A program made the translations under genes and the position numbers. Under the pieces are notes generated by a model. The model was not told where the DNA came from and searched no databases. It was given only the letters and a program-made list of their open reading frames with translations. A stretch of DNA of 64,000 nt from Holophagales bacterium (GTDB lineage Bacteria > Acidobacteriota > Thermoanaerobaculia > Multivoradales > Multivoraceae). The number at the start of each line of letters is the position of its first letter. Position 1 is the stretch's first letter. The stretch spans positions 256,073-320,072 of the forward strand of contig VXVC01000012.1 of assembly GCA_009836625.1 (NCBI GenBank), given 5' to 3'. Below, in pieces: positions 41,093 to 50,272 of this stretch.

Positions 41093-41500
41093 TCAGTCCT
41101 CGTCGCCGCTGATGCTGCAGATCCCGTTGCCCTTGGCTGCTATGTAGAGGAACACGAAGCAGAAGAGAACGGCGGCCTCCCCGCGGTTCACCAGCGGGAA
41201 CAGGTAGTGCAGGATGCCGGGGTCTTCGACCGGCCGGAACACGTGGCCGAGGAAGTAGGCGAAGGCCATCAGGCCGCTGGCGAGGAAGGCGACGGGTCGG
41301 GTGAACAGGCCGACCATGATCAATGCGCCGCCGATCAGCTCGATTGGCCCGGCGATGTAGAGGATGAAGCCGGGGGCCTCAGGAGTCGGAAGGGGAAAGC
41401 CGAGCAGCTTCTGCGCCCCGTGCCAGAGGAAAAGGAAGCCGGCGACGATGCGCATCGCGGCGTAGGTCTGGGGCTGGCAGTTCTTGAGCGACTCGAGCAT
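41093..41500 (-). CDS. DoxX family membrane protein
   Basis: RIVAGFLFLWHGAQKLLGFP; PIELIGGALIMVGLFTRPVAFLASGLMAFAYF. Confidence 0.9.
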   Translation of the reverse strand: MLESLKNCQPQTYAAMRIVAGFLFLWHGAQKLLGFPLPTPEAPGFILYIAGPIELIGGALIMVGLFTRPVAFLASGLMAFAYFLGHVFRPVEDPGILHYLFPLVNRGEAAVLFCFVFLYIAAKGNGICSISGDED

Positions 41501-41537
41501 CGCGTTCCTCCCTGGGCTGTTGTGGTGTGGGGCTAGC

Positions 41538-42353
41538 CTACCGTCCGGTTCGGGCGTCTACCGGCGACAGGATGTCTTCGTCCCTGGTCGCGATCAGCAG
41601 CCGGTGCGGCCGGTCCTTGATCAGGCTGCGTTCGAAGGGGACGATGCGGAGTGCCCAGTTGCGAAGGGCCGGGAACGCCTCGAAGTTCCGGTGGATCGTG
41701 AAGATGCCGACGGTTGGGCCGTGCGAAACCGCCTCGAACTCGCTCCAGAAGTCGGCGAGCGACCAGTGGAAGCCGGCGGCGTAGAAGGAGTACACGACGT
41801 CGTAGGGACCGGGCAGAGCGTCCAGGCGGTGATGGAGTTCGTGGGCGTCGAAGACGCGGAAGTGCGGCACCTCGTTGTGCTCCAGCACCTGGCGCAACGT
41901 CGTGAGATCACCGCAGAAGGAGCGGTCGGTCCGTTCGCCGCTCCGGGGATAGTCGATGCGCGGACCGTCGCCGTCGTAGAGGTGGAACTCCGTGTCGTTC
42001 CAGTCGAGCGCGCGCCGGAAGAAGGCGGTCGACCGGCCCAGGCCGCAGCCGATGTCGAGCGCCTTGCCGGGGCGCGGCATGGCGCGGAGCACGGGCTCAG
42101 CGGCGTCGAACTCGCCCCAGCAGGACCCGTTCTGGGTCAGCTCCCAGAACGACCGCGAGGTCTCTCCGGGTGCAAGGTGAAACTGCGGTGACAGGCGGGA
42201 GATCGCGGCCACCATCTCCGCGGTCATCGGCGGCGCCCGGAAGTGCCGTTCCCGGTCCCGGAAGCGCGGGTGGATGTCGGCCGCCGAGAGCTCGCGACCG
42301 GTGCGCTTGCGCCACTCGGCGCGCAGCCGCGGCAACAGGAAGCTGACGTCCAC
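41538..42353 (-). CDS. Class I SAM-dependent methyltransferase
   Basis: ALDIGCGLGRSTAFFRRALDWNDTEFHLYDGDG motif I/II. Confidence 0.82.
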   Translation of the reverse strand: MDVSFLLPRLRAEWRKRTGRELSAADIHPRFRDRERHFRAPPMTAEMVAAISRLSPQFHLAPGETSRSFWELTQNGSCWGEFDAAEPVLRAMPRPGKALDIGCGLGRSTAFFRRALDWNDTEFHLYDGDGPRIDYPRSGERTDRSFCGDLTTLRQVLEHNEVPHFRVFDAHELHHRLDALPGPYDVVYSFYAAGFHWSLADFWSEFEAVSHGPTVGIFTIHRNFEAFPALRNWALRIVPFERSLIKDRPHRLLIATRDEDILSPVDARTGR

Positions 42354-42365
42354 CGGCAGGCGGCG

Positions 42366-45300
42366 CTAGCGGCGGACGCGGATCGGGAAGGGTGGCTTCG
42401 CCGGCTCTGCCGGCGGGTTCGCCTCCAGTTGCTCGAGGACCATCTCGATCGCCTTCTCGAGTTGCGGATCGCGGCCGGCGATGATGTCCGCGGGCCACTG
42501 CTCGACGTCGATGTCGGGCGGCACGCCGACGTTTTCGACGACGAAGCCGTCCTCTGTCCAGATCGCCAGGTTCGGCGCGGTGACGAAGCCGCCGTCCATC
42601 AGGATGGGGAAGCCGAGGGTGCCGACCAGACCGCCCCAGGTCCGCTTGCCGACCAGCGGGCCGAGGCCGAGCTTGCGGAACATCCACGGCAGCAGGTCGC
42701 CGCCGGAACCGGCGGTCTCGTCGATGATCATGACCTTCGGCCCCAGTATGGCGCCGCTGGGCGTGCGGAAATCGGCGCCGTAGCGGGTCGCCCAGTGGCT
42801 GATGTACGGGCGCCGCAGGTGGTCGATGTAGTAGTCCGCGACCTGGCCGCCGCCGTTGAACCGCTCGTCGACGATCAGGGCCTGCTTGTGGACCTGCGGG
42901 AAGAAGTAGCGCTTGAAGTAGGTGTGGCCCAGAGTGGTCGTGTTCGGCACGTAGACGTAGGCGACCCGGCCGTCGGTGGCTTCGTTGACCTTCGCCAGGT
43001 TGCCCTCGACCCACTCCCGGTTGCGGAGCGCCGACTCGTTCGCGATCGGGACCACGGACACGGTGCGCGAACCGGAGCCGTCCGCGTTCGGACCGACCGT
43101 GATGTCCGTGATCTTGCCGGCCGTGTTCTCGAAGCGCTCGAAGACGTTATCGGAGGCTTCGAGGTCGACGCCGTTGACGGCAAGCAGATACTCGCCGGCG
43201 GAAACGGAGACGCCCGGCTCGGTGAGCGGTGCCCGCAGTTCGGGGTTCCAGTTCAGGCCCCCAAGGACGTGGGCGAAGCGGTAGCGGCCGTCGGCGATCT
43301 CGAAGTCGGCGCCGAGCAGGCCCCCGCCCACGCGCTCCGGATCGGCCCGCCGGTCGCCGCCGCCTACCCGGTGGTGGCCGACCGCGATCTCGCTGCACAT
43401 CCAGCGCAGCACCTTGTTCAGGTCGGCGCGGGTGGCGATGTCGGCCAGGAAGCCGCTGTACTTCTCGGCCATCGCCGGCCAGTCGGCCCCGTGCATGCCC
43501 GGGTCGTAGAAGTAGTCGCGGTTGATCCGCCAGACCTCGTCGTAGATCTGTTTCCACTCCGCGCGCGGATCGATGCGGACGGTCAGCTTGTCGACCGCCA
43601 TGGCGCTTTGCGCGCGATCGATCTTGCCGCCGGCGTTCGCGATGCCGAAGTCGTTCTGGCCGGCGTAGAGCAGCTTCTTGCCGTCGGCGCTCAGCGAGAA
43701 GCCCCCGACGCCGGAGAGCAGCACCGTTTCCTCGCGATCCTCCAGGTTGAAGAGGACGAGATCGCCGCCACCCCCGCCGAACCGGCCCGCGGGCTGCGAG
43801 CGGAGGTAGTAGAGCTTGCCCGCTTCGCCGGCTTCCAGGTTGCTGTAGCCGCCGGCCTGGACGGGCAGTGCGAGGATGCGCTGATTCAGGCCTTCGAAGT
43901 CGATCTCGACCTGTGGCCCTTCGGCGTCTTCACCGTCGCTGTCGGCGTCGGTGTTGTTGCCCTCCTCGGCCTCCTCGTCGCCTTCGTCCGACTCCACGGC
44001 CTCCTCGTCGCTCTCCGCGGCAAGCGGCGATTCGCCGTCCTGGCGCAGGACCGCGAGATAGATCGCGCTCGACAGTTCCATGTCCGCGTTCGACATGGCG
44101 AACCAGTGCTTCACGGGACCGGCGTCGGTCGAAGCGCGGAAGTACAGGTAGTCGCCGCTCCGGTCGAAGACGGGTTCGCCGACCTCGCTCAGCCCGTCGG
44201 TCACCGGGTGGGATGTCTCTGCTTCCACGTCGTAGACGAACACCTGCTGCATGTAGGAGCGCGTGTTCAGGGTGTAGGCGACGTAGCTTGAGTCCGGCGC
44301 CCAGGAGTGGCCGGGTCGGGGCGGGAAGGACGGCCCGTAGTAGTACTCGCTCGCCACCTTCGCCACGTCGCCGCTGTCGAGATCGATGACGAAGAGCGTC
44401 ATCGAGTTGTCGACGTAGCTGATCCTCTCGCCGTCGGGCGACCACTCGGGGCCGTGGTAGAAGCCGTTGCCGCCGGGTTCGCCGCCCAGCTCGTAGCGGC
44501 GAACATCGCCGCTCTCCTGGTCGCGGACGTGGAGTCCGTACTCGCCACCCTGGTCCGAGAAGTAGGCGATGCTTCTGCCGTCGGGCGACCAGGCCGGGTC
44601 GCGCTCGTGGACGCCGGGCGTGCGGGTCAGGTTGCGGGCGTCGCCCTTCTTGGCCGGCAGGGTCAGCACCTCGCCCCGATAGCCGAACGCGGCGCGGGCG
44701 CCAGTGGGCGAGATGGACGCGCTGCGGATGTTCTCCGGCCCCTCGACCCAACGAGGCCGGGTCTCGGTCAGGTCGGCCGCGACGCCGATTCGAAGGCGCT
44801 CATGGCGGTCCGAGGCCGGATCGTAGACGTGCAGGTAGCCGCCCTGCTCGTAGATCACCGTGTCGGCGGAACCCGAGAGATCCTCGACGTGAAAGTCCTC
44901 GAACTCGGAATGCCGGACGATCTCGCCGCTACCCGTCTCGAAGGAGTAGAGGTTGAATTCGCCGTCCCGGTCGGAGCGGAAGAACACCCGGTTGCCGATC
45001 CAGGTCGGGTCCGTGTCGTTCGAACGGCCTTCGGGTTGCGGGATCGTCTGTACCGAGTGATCGCCGGTGTCGTAGATCCAGATCCGCGACGTCGTGCCGC
45101 CGCGGTAGTTCTTCCACTGCTCGAAGCGTTCGGGGGTGGGGATGTAGGCGATGCGACTGCCGTCGGGCGAGTAGCTCGCGCGCAGCCCGTGCGGGATCGG
45201 GAGCTTCGCGGGCAGCCCGCCGGTCAAGGGCACGGTGAAGAGCTGGAAGTGGCGGTTCGTGAACATGCTGCGCTGGGAAGCGAACAGCACGGCCGAACCG

Positions 45301-45683
45301 TCGACGGTGAAGCCCTGAACCAGATCGGCGCCCGGGTGCCAGGTGAGCCGCTTCGGCTCGCCGCCCGCGGCGGGCATGACGAAAACGTCGATGTTGCCGT
45401 CGTACTCGGCGCTGAATGCGACCAGAGTGCCGTCGGGGGAGAAGCGGGGGGTGGTCTCCGTCCCCTCGTGGGAGGTGAGCCGGCGCGCTCCTGAGCCGTC
45501 GCGGCCGGCGATCCACAGGTCTCCTGCGTAGGCAAACGCCACGTGATCAGCGCTCACCGCGGGCTGGGACAGCAGCCTCGTGTCCGTGACGTCGATCGCG
45601 TGAAGGGCGGGCGCCAGCGTGCCGGTCGCGATGGCGACGATGGCAGGGGTCAGAAAGCGGATTCCGTTCGCGGTTGGATTCAT
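42366..45683 (-). CDS. Secreted tricorn-like / S41 family protease
   Basis: N-terminal WD40-type TolB-like repeats (RLTSHEGTETTPRFSPDGTLVAFSAEYDGNIDVFVMP), PDZ region and S41 core (LIVDERFNGGGQVADYYIDHL; MIIDETAGSGGDLLPW). Confidence 0.92.
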   Translation of the reverse strand: MNPTANGIRFLTPAIVAIATGTLAPALHAIDVTDTRLLSQPAVSADHVAFAYAGDLWIAGRDGSGARRLTSHEGTETTPRFSPDGTLVAFSAEYDGNIDVFVMPAAGGEPKRLTWHPGADLVQGFTVDGSAVLFASQRSMFTNRHFQLFTVPLTGGLPAKLPIPHGLRASYSPDGSRIAYIPTPERFEQWKNYRGGTTSRIWIYDTGDHSVQTIPQPEGRSNDTDPTWIGNRVFFRSDRDGEFNLYSFETGSGEIVRHSEFEDFHVEDLSGSADTVIYEQGGYLHVYDPASDRHERLRIGVAADLTETRPRWVEGPENIRSASISPTGARAAFGYRGEVLTLPAKKGDARNLTRTPGVHERDPAWSPDGRSIAYFSDQGGEYGLHVRDQESGDVRRYELGGEPGGNGFYHGPEWSPDGERISYVDNSMTLFVIDLDSGDVAKVASEYYYGPSFPPRPGHSWAPDSSYVAYTLNTRSYMQQVFVYDVEAETSHPVTDGLSEVGEPVFDRSGDYLYFRASTDAGPVKHWFAMSNADMELSSAIYLAVLRQDGESPLAAESDEEAVESDEGDEEAEEGNNTDADSDGEDAEGPQVEIDFEGLNQRILALPVQAGGYSNLEAGEAGKLYYLRSQPAGRFGGGGGDLVLFNLEDREETVLLSGVGGFSLSADGKKLLYAGQNDFGIANAGGKIDRAQSAMAVDKLTVRIDPRAEWKQIYDEVWRINRDYFYDPGMHGADWPAMAEKYSGFLADIATRADLNKVLRWMCSEIAVGHHRVGGGDRRADPERVGGGLLGADFEIADGRYRFAHVLGGLNWNPELRAPLTEPGVSVSAGEYLLAVNGVDLEASDNVFERFENTAGKITDITVGPNADGSGSRTVSVVPIANESALRNREWVEGNLAKVNEATDGRVAYVYVPNTTTLGHTYFKRYFFPQVHKQALIVDERFNGGGQVADYYIDHLRRPYISHWATRYGADFRTPSGAILGPKVMIIDETAGSGGDLLPWMFRKLGLGPLVGKRTWGGLVGTLGFPILMDGGFVTAPNLAIWTEDGFVVENVGVPPDIDVEQWPADIIAGRDPQLEKAIEMVLEQLEANPPAEPAKPPFPIRVRR

Positions 45684-45742
45684 GTCGGTCCCTCGGAAGT
45701 GGGGTCGGTTCTGGCCGGTTCGGCGGCTGGTACTCTGCCACG

Positions 45743-46702
45743 ATGCGCAACAAGAAAGTCGGTTCTCCTGAACCTGGCCGAATTCCGCGTCGACAGTTCC
45801 TCGCCGGAGGCGCCGCGGCGGCAACGGCGTTTGCCGTCGGCGCGGCTCCCGGGGCGCCGGCAGCGCGTGCCGCGCAGCCTGCCAGCGGAGGCGCATTCCA
45901 ACTCAAGTACGCGCCCCACTTCGGGATGTTCCGGCACCACGCCGGCAACGATCACATCGACCAGCTCCGCTTCATGCACGACGAGGGTTTCCGGGCCCTC
46001 GAGGACAACGGCATGGGCGGCCGCGAGCCGGAGCTCCAGGAGAAGATCGCCGCGGAGCTGGACCGTCTGGGGATGGAGATGGGCGTCTTCGTCGCTCACA
46101 CCTCCTGGGGCGGCGTGAGTTTCGCCTCCTCCGACTCTTCGGCCCGTGAGGCGATCGAGGCGGACATGAGGAAGGCGGTCGAAATCGGCAAGAGGGTGAA
46201 CGCGACCTGGTGCACCGTCGTCCCCGGCCAGCTCGATCCGGGCCTCGAGTGGGAGTACCAGACCGCCAACGTGGTCGAGAACCTGAAACGGGCCGCGGCG
46301 ATCCTCGAGCCGGCCGGCCTCGTGGCGGTGCTCGAGCCGCTCAATCACTGGACGAACCACCCCGGCGTGTTCCTGACCGGGATTCCTCAGGCGTACCAGA
46401 TCTGCAAGGCGGTCGGATCGCCCTCGGTCAAGATCCTGGACGACCTCTACCACCAGCAGATCACCGAGGGGAACCTGATTCCGAACCTCGATCGGGCCTG
46501 GGACGAGATCGCTTACATCCAGGTCGGCGACAACCCGGGGCGCAAGGAGCCGACCACTGGCGAGATCAACTACCTCAACGTCTTCCGGCACCTGAAGGGC
46601 AAGGGCTTCGACGGCATCGTCGGCATGGAGCACGGGAACTCGCTGCCGGGCCGGGAGGGCGAGCGGGCCGTGATCGACGCTTACCGGGAGTGCGACGCCT
46701 GA
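45743..46702 (+). CDS. Tat-exported TIM-barrel protein, hydroxypyruvate isomerase-like
   Basis: RRQFLAGGAAAATAFAVG; KYAPHFGMFRHHAG; LVAVLEPLNHW; GFDGIVGMEHG. Confidence 0.85.
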   Translation: MRNKKVGSPEPGRIPRRQFLAGGAAAATAFAVGAAPGAPAARAAQPASGGAFQLKYAPHFGMFRHHAGNDHIDQLRFMHDEGFRALEDNGMGGREPELQEKIAAELDRLGMEMGVFVAHTSWGGVSFASSDSSAREAIEADMRKAVEIGKRVNATWCTVVPGQLDPGLEWEYQTANVVENLKRAAAILEPAGLVAVLEPLNHWTNHPGVFLTGIPQAYQICKAVGSPSVKILDDLYHQQITEGNLIPNLDRAWDEIAYIQVGDNPGRKEPTTGEINYLNVFRHLKGKGFDGIVGMEHGNSLPGREGERAVIDAYRECDA

Positions 46703-47688
46703 AGGCTGCAGCCTTCCTCCTTCGGTTCGGTGGCGTGTTCGCCGTCGCGGCACTTTCCTGGCCGGGGACGGCCGAGGCGCAGCCGCGGACGCCCTGGGGC
46801 GACCCGGACCTGCAGGGAATCTGGACCAGCGCCACGCTGACTCCGCTCGAACGCCCGGAGGCGATGGCCGGTCGCGCGTCGCTGAGTGAGTCGGAGGCGT
46901 CAGAGCTGGAGCGGACCACGGTCGAGAGCCGCATCGCCGCGGACGGCACCTCCCGGCCGGGAAGCGTCGGCGGCTACAACCTGATCTGGATGGACGCGTC
47001 GACCCGGGTGGACGCGGATCGCCGTACGTCGCTCATCGTAGATCCGCCGGACGGCCGGATCCCGTGGACGGCGGCGGCGCGCGAGGCGAGCAGGGTGGAG
47101 CTGGCGCGCTACGGCAACGGGCCGTTCCTGGACCACACCGATCTCGACACCGGCGAACGCTGCATCACGGACGGCCTGCCGCTGATGGTCCCGATCCAGC
47201 CCTACAACATGAACTTCCTGATCCTGCAGACCCCGGACGCGGTGGTCATGCTGCACGAGATGTACCACGAGCTCCGCATCGTGCCGCTCGATAACCGGCC
47301 GCGCCTGCCGGAGACGATCGGGCTCTGGCTGGGCGACTCCCGCGGCCGCTGGGAGGGCGACACCCTGGTCGTCGAGACGACGAACATCGCCGACAAGACG
47401 GACTACCACTGGAGCCGCCTGTGGCGGGCGGCGCGGCCGACCATGCGGCTCGTCGAGCGCTTCAGGCGCATCGACGAGCGGACGATCGACTACCGGTTCA
47501 CCGTCGAGGATCCGACGATGTTCACCGCCGCCTGGACGGTGTCGGCGCCGCTGACGAACGACCAGGCGTCACGGGGAGTGACCGTCGGCGGGCTGTTCGA
47601 GTTCGCCTGCCACGAGGGCAACCGGGCGGTCACGAACGTGCTGAGCGGCGCCCGGGCCGAAGAGGCCCGGGCCGCCGCTGAGGACTGA
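46690..47688 (+). CDS. Secreted protein of unknown function ('CHEGN' family)
   Basis: Signal peptide; WGDPDLQGIWTSATLTPLERP; GRWEGDTLVVETTNI; FEFACHEGNRAVTNVLSGAR. GTG start at 46690 inferred; paralog of 61472-62554. Confidence 0.8.
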   Translation: MRRLKAAAFLLRFGGVFAVAALSWPGTAEAQPRTPWGDPDLQGIWTSATLTPLERPEAMAGRASLSESEASELERTTVESRIAADGTSRPGSVGGYNLIWMDASTRVDADRRTSLIVDPPDGRIPWTAAAREASRVELARYGNGPFLDHTDLDTGERCITDGLPLMVPIQPYNMNFLILQTPDAVVMLHEMYHELRIVPLDNRPRLPETIGLWLGDSRGRWEGDTLVVETTNIADKTDYHWSRLWRAARPTMRLVERFRRIDERTIDYRFTVEDPTMFTAAWTVSAPLTNDQASRGVTVGGLFEFACHEGNRAVTNVLSGARAEEARAAAED

Positions 47689-47700
47689 GAAAGCCGGGAG

Positions 47701-48309
47701 CTACTGGCCGACGCCGAAGGGCAGGACGCCCATCTGGTTGTCCCACATGACGATGATCGCGCCGCCGGCGTCCGAGACGTCGGAGAACAGGATCGTCATC
47801 TGGTCGATGGAGAACTCCTCCGTCGTGGTCATCATCGGCGCGCGGACGACGTCATGGTCCGCGTTGTAGCCGTAGGCGCCCCAGGTCAGGCCTTCCGCCA
47901 TCTTGGCCCGGTCGAACGCCTCCATGTAGGGCTGCTTCGAGATGATCGCTGTCCAGGCGCCGTCCTTCAGGTCGATGAACAGGCTGTACTCGCCGGCCGG
48001 GACGGTGCTGCCGCCGATCATCAGGTCGGCCTCTGTGTTGATCCGGGTCGTCACGTTCGCACCGGCACGCCAGACGGGGCCGCCCGCGAGAAGGGTCTGC
48101 CCGTACTCTTCGCCGGAGCCGAAGACGCCGTTCCGACCACGCAGGATCGGCCGGCCGTAGGTGATGTCGATCCAGGCGTCGCCGATCTGGGTCGAGGCGG
48201 CGCCTTCGGGGCTGGCGGGGCGGTCGCCCTGGGCCACGGCGGGTGCGAATCCGATCACCGCGAGGCAGAAGCTGAGAATGAGAACGCGGCAGGCAGTCTG
48301 TCGGTACAT
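47701..48309 (-). CDS. DUF2911 domain secreted protein
   Basis: GDAWIDITYGRPILRGRNGVFG..GGPVWRAGANVTTRINTEADLMIGGSTVPAGEYSLFID. Confidence 0.92.
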   Translation of the reverse strand: MYRQTACRVLILSFCLAVIGFAPAVAQGDRPASPEGAASTQIGDAWIDITYGRPILRGRNGVFGSGEEYGQTLLAGGPVWRAGANVTTRINTEADLMIGGSTVPAGEYSLFIDLKDGAWTAIISKQPYMEAFDRAKMAEGLTWGAYGYNADHDVVRAPMMTTTEEFSIDQMTILFSDVSDAGGAIIVMWDNQMGVLPFGVGQ

Positions 48310-48443
48310 TGTCGCTGGGTCTCCTGAGGTTCTTGGGAGTGCTGGTTCTTTCGCGAACGCGGACTCTAGCAGCCCGTGGCGGGAGCCGGGCCGCGTTTGA
48401 CCCGGAGGGTGTGGAGTAGTCTCCGATAGGTCAAGGGGCTGTC

Positions 48444-49766
48444 ATGATGCGCTCGTTTCCGACCGTTCCGCTTCGCCGCCGAGCCGCCCGAATCGCGGCG
48501 GTCACCCTGGTCGCGTCCTTGGCTGCGGGCGCGTTCGCCGTCCCCGCCGCTGCCGCCGACAGCGACGCGGTGGTCTTCAGCCGCGACGTGGCGCCGATCC
48601 TGATGCGCCACTGCGTCGGCTGCCACCGGCCGGGCGAAATCGCGCCGATGTCGCTCCTGAGCTACCGGGAGACGCGGCCCTGGGCCCGCTCGATCCGGCG
48701 TGTCGTCGTCAACGGCGAAATGCCGCCGTGGTTCGCGAACCCGGAGCACGGCGTCTGGGCGAACGACGCCCGGCTGAGCAAGGACGAGATCGAGACGATC
48801 GCCGCCTGGGTCGATGGCGGCGCCAGGCCCGGCGATCCGGCGCTGATGCCCGAACCGCCTCGGTTCAGGGATGGCTGGCAGGTGGGCGAGCCGGACCACG
48901 TGATCGAACTGCCGCCGGTAACCGTGCCGGCGAACGGGCCGGACCTGGCTCCCACACAGCTCGTGCGGCTGGACATCCCGGAGCGTCGCTGGGTGCGGGC
49001 CGTGGAGTTCCAGCCCGGCGACCGCACCGTGAATCACCACCAGATCGTCTTCAGGGGTGGATTCGGCGGGACGGATTCGCCTGGCGGTGAGGAGCGGCCG
49101 GTCGATGACCGGCAGCGCGGGGAAGCCGGCACCGTCGACGTGAACATCTTCGCGGTCTGGGCGGCCGGGGCGGCGCCGACCGTGTTCCCGGACGGCGCCG
49201 GACGCTGGGTGGACCCCGGGGGCTTGCTGATGGTCAACCAGCACTACCATCCGAACGGCGACTCGGAACGTACCGACCGGACCCGGATCGGCCTCTACTT
49301 CGGCGAGGGTCCACTGGAGATCGAGGTGGAGGCGATCTTCGCGAGCAGGATGGACTTCACGATCCCGGCCGGCGCCCCGAACCATCGAATCGTGACCCGC
49401 CACGAACTCGGGAGCGATTCGCGGATCGTGTCCTACTTCCCGCACATGCACATGCGCGGCCGGGCGATGTCGTTCATCGCGGTGTATCCGGACGGCAGCC
49501 GCGAGATCCTCCTCGACGTGCCGGAGTTCGACTTCGACTGGCAACTCTTCTACTACCCGGAGGCGCCGAACCTGCTGCCGGCGGGGAGCGTGGTCGAGGT
49601 CGTGGCGCACTACGACAACTCGGCGGCGAACCCCTACAACCCGGATCCGAACCGCGACGTCGGCTTTGGCTTTCGGTCGACGGACGAGATGATGGTCGGC
49701 ATCTTCGAGTTGATCGAAGTCGGTCCGGGTGAGAAGGCGGAGTCGGACGCGACCGGCGGCGAGTGA
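48444..49766 (+). CDS. c-type cytochrome fused to copper type II monooxygenase-like domain
   Basis: Signal peptide; FSRDVAPILMRHCVGCHRPGEIAPMSLLSY; VNHHQIVF; YFPHMHMRGRAMSFIA. Confidence 0.85.
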   Translation: MMRSFPTVPLRRRAARIAAVTLVASLAAGAFAVPAAAADSDAVVFSRDVAPILMRHCVGCHRPGEIAPMSLLSYRETRPWARSIRRVVVNGEMPPWFANPEHGVWANDARLSKDEIETIAAWVDGGARPGDPALMPEPPRFRDGWQVGEPDHVIELPPVTVPANGPDLAPTQLVRLDIPERRWVRAVEFQPGDRTVNHHQIVFRGGFGGTDSPGGEERPVDDRQRGEAGTVDVNIFAVWAAGAAPTVFPDGAGRWVDPGGLLMVNQHYHPNGDSERTDRTRIGLYFGEGPLEIEVEAIFASRMDFTIPAGAPNHRIVTRHELGSDSRIVSYFPHMHMRGRAMSFIAVYPDGSREILLDVPEFDFDWQLFYYPEAPNLLPAGSVVEVVAHYDNSAANPYNPDPNRDVGFGFRSTDEMMVGIFELIEVGPGEKAESDATGGE

Positions 49767-50272
49767 CCGGCACCGGCCAGACCGTAAGCGTCAACGGGAT
49801 CGCGCACATCCAGTTGACGGTCCGGGACCCGGAACGGTGCCTGCCGTTCTGGGAGCGGCTCTGCAACTTCCTGGAGATGAAGACCCTGATCCGGGGCGAG
49901 GACGTGCTGTACTGCATCGGCAGCCGGACCGGCATCCTGGTCCGCGCCGCGCCGCCGGACAAGCGCGACCGGCCCTTCGACCAGGATCGTCCCGGGCTCC
50001 ACCACCTCTGCTTCCGGGCCCGCAGCCGCGCGGACGTTGACGCGATCTACCGCTTCATCGAAGCCGAACTGGACGCGACCGTCGTCCACGGCCCGGAGGA
50101 GGGCGACCGGTTCGCGCCCGGCTACTACTCGATCCTGGTCGAGGATCCGGACGGAATCCGGGTCGAGGTGAACCATGTGCCGGGCAAGGGGCACTTCGGT
50201 GAGGGCGGCCGGCTGGGGCCGGACGGGGCGGGGGCCGCCACGACGTACGGCGACCACGGGCTGGGGGACTAG
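49763..50272 (+). CDS. VOC/glyoxalase family protein
   Basis: GIAHIQLTVRDPERCLPFWERL; LHHLCFRARSRADVDAIY; ILVEDPDGIRVEVNHV; GTGA overlap with upstream gene. Confidence 0.9.
   Translation: MTGTGQTVSVNGIAHIQLTVRDPERCLPFWERLCNFLEMKTLIRGEDVLYCIGSRTGILVRAAPPDKRDRPFDQDRPGLHHLCFRARSRADVDAIYRFIEAELDATVVHGPEEGDRFAPGYYSILVEDPDGIRVEVNHVPGKGHFGEGGRLGPDGAGAATTYGDHGLGD

Noticed and set aside
42243-44291. 682-aa plus-strand ORF opposite the tricorn-like protease
   Set aside because: Antisense shadow of a well-supported CDS; composition without domain signal.
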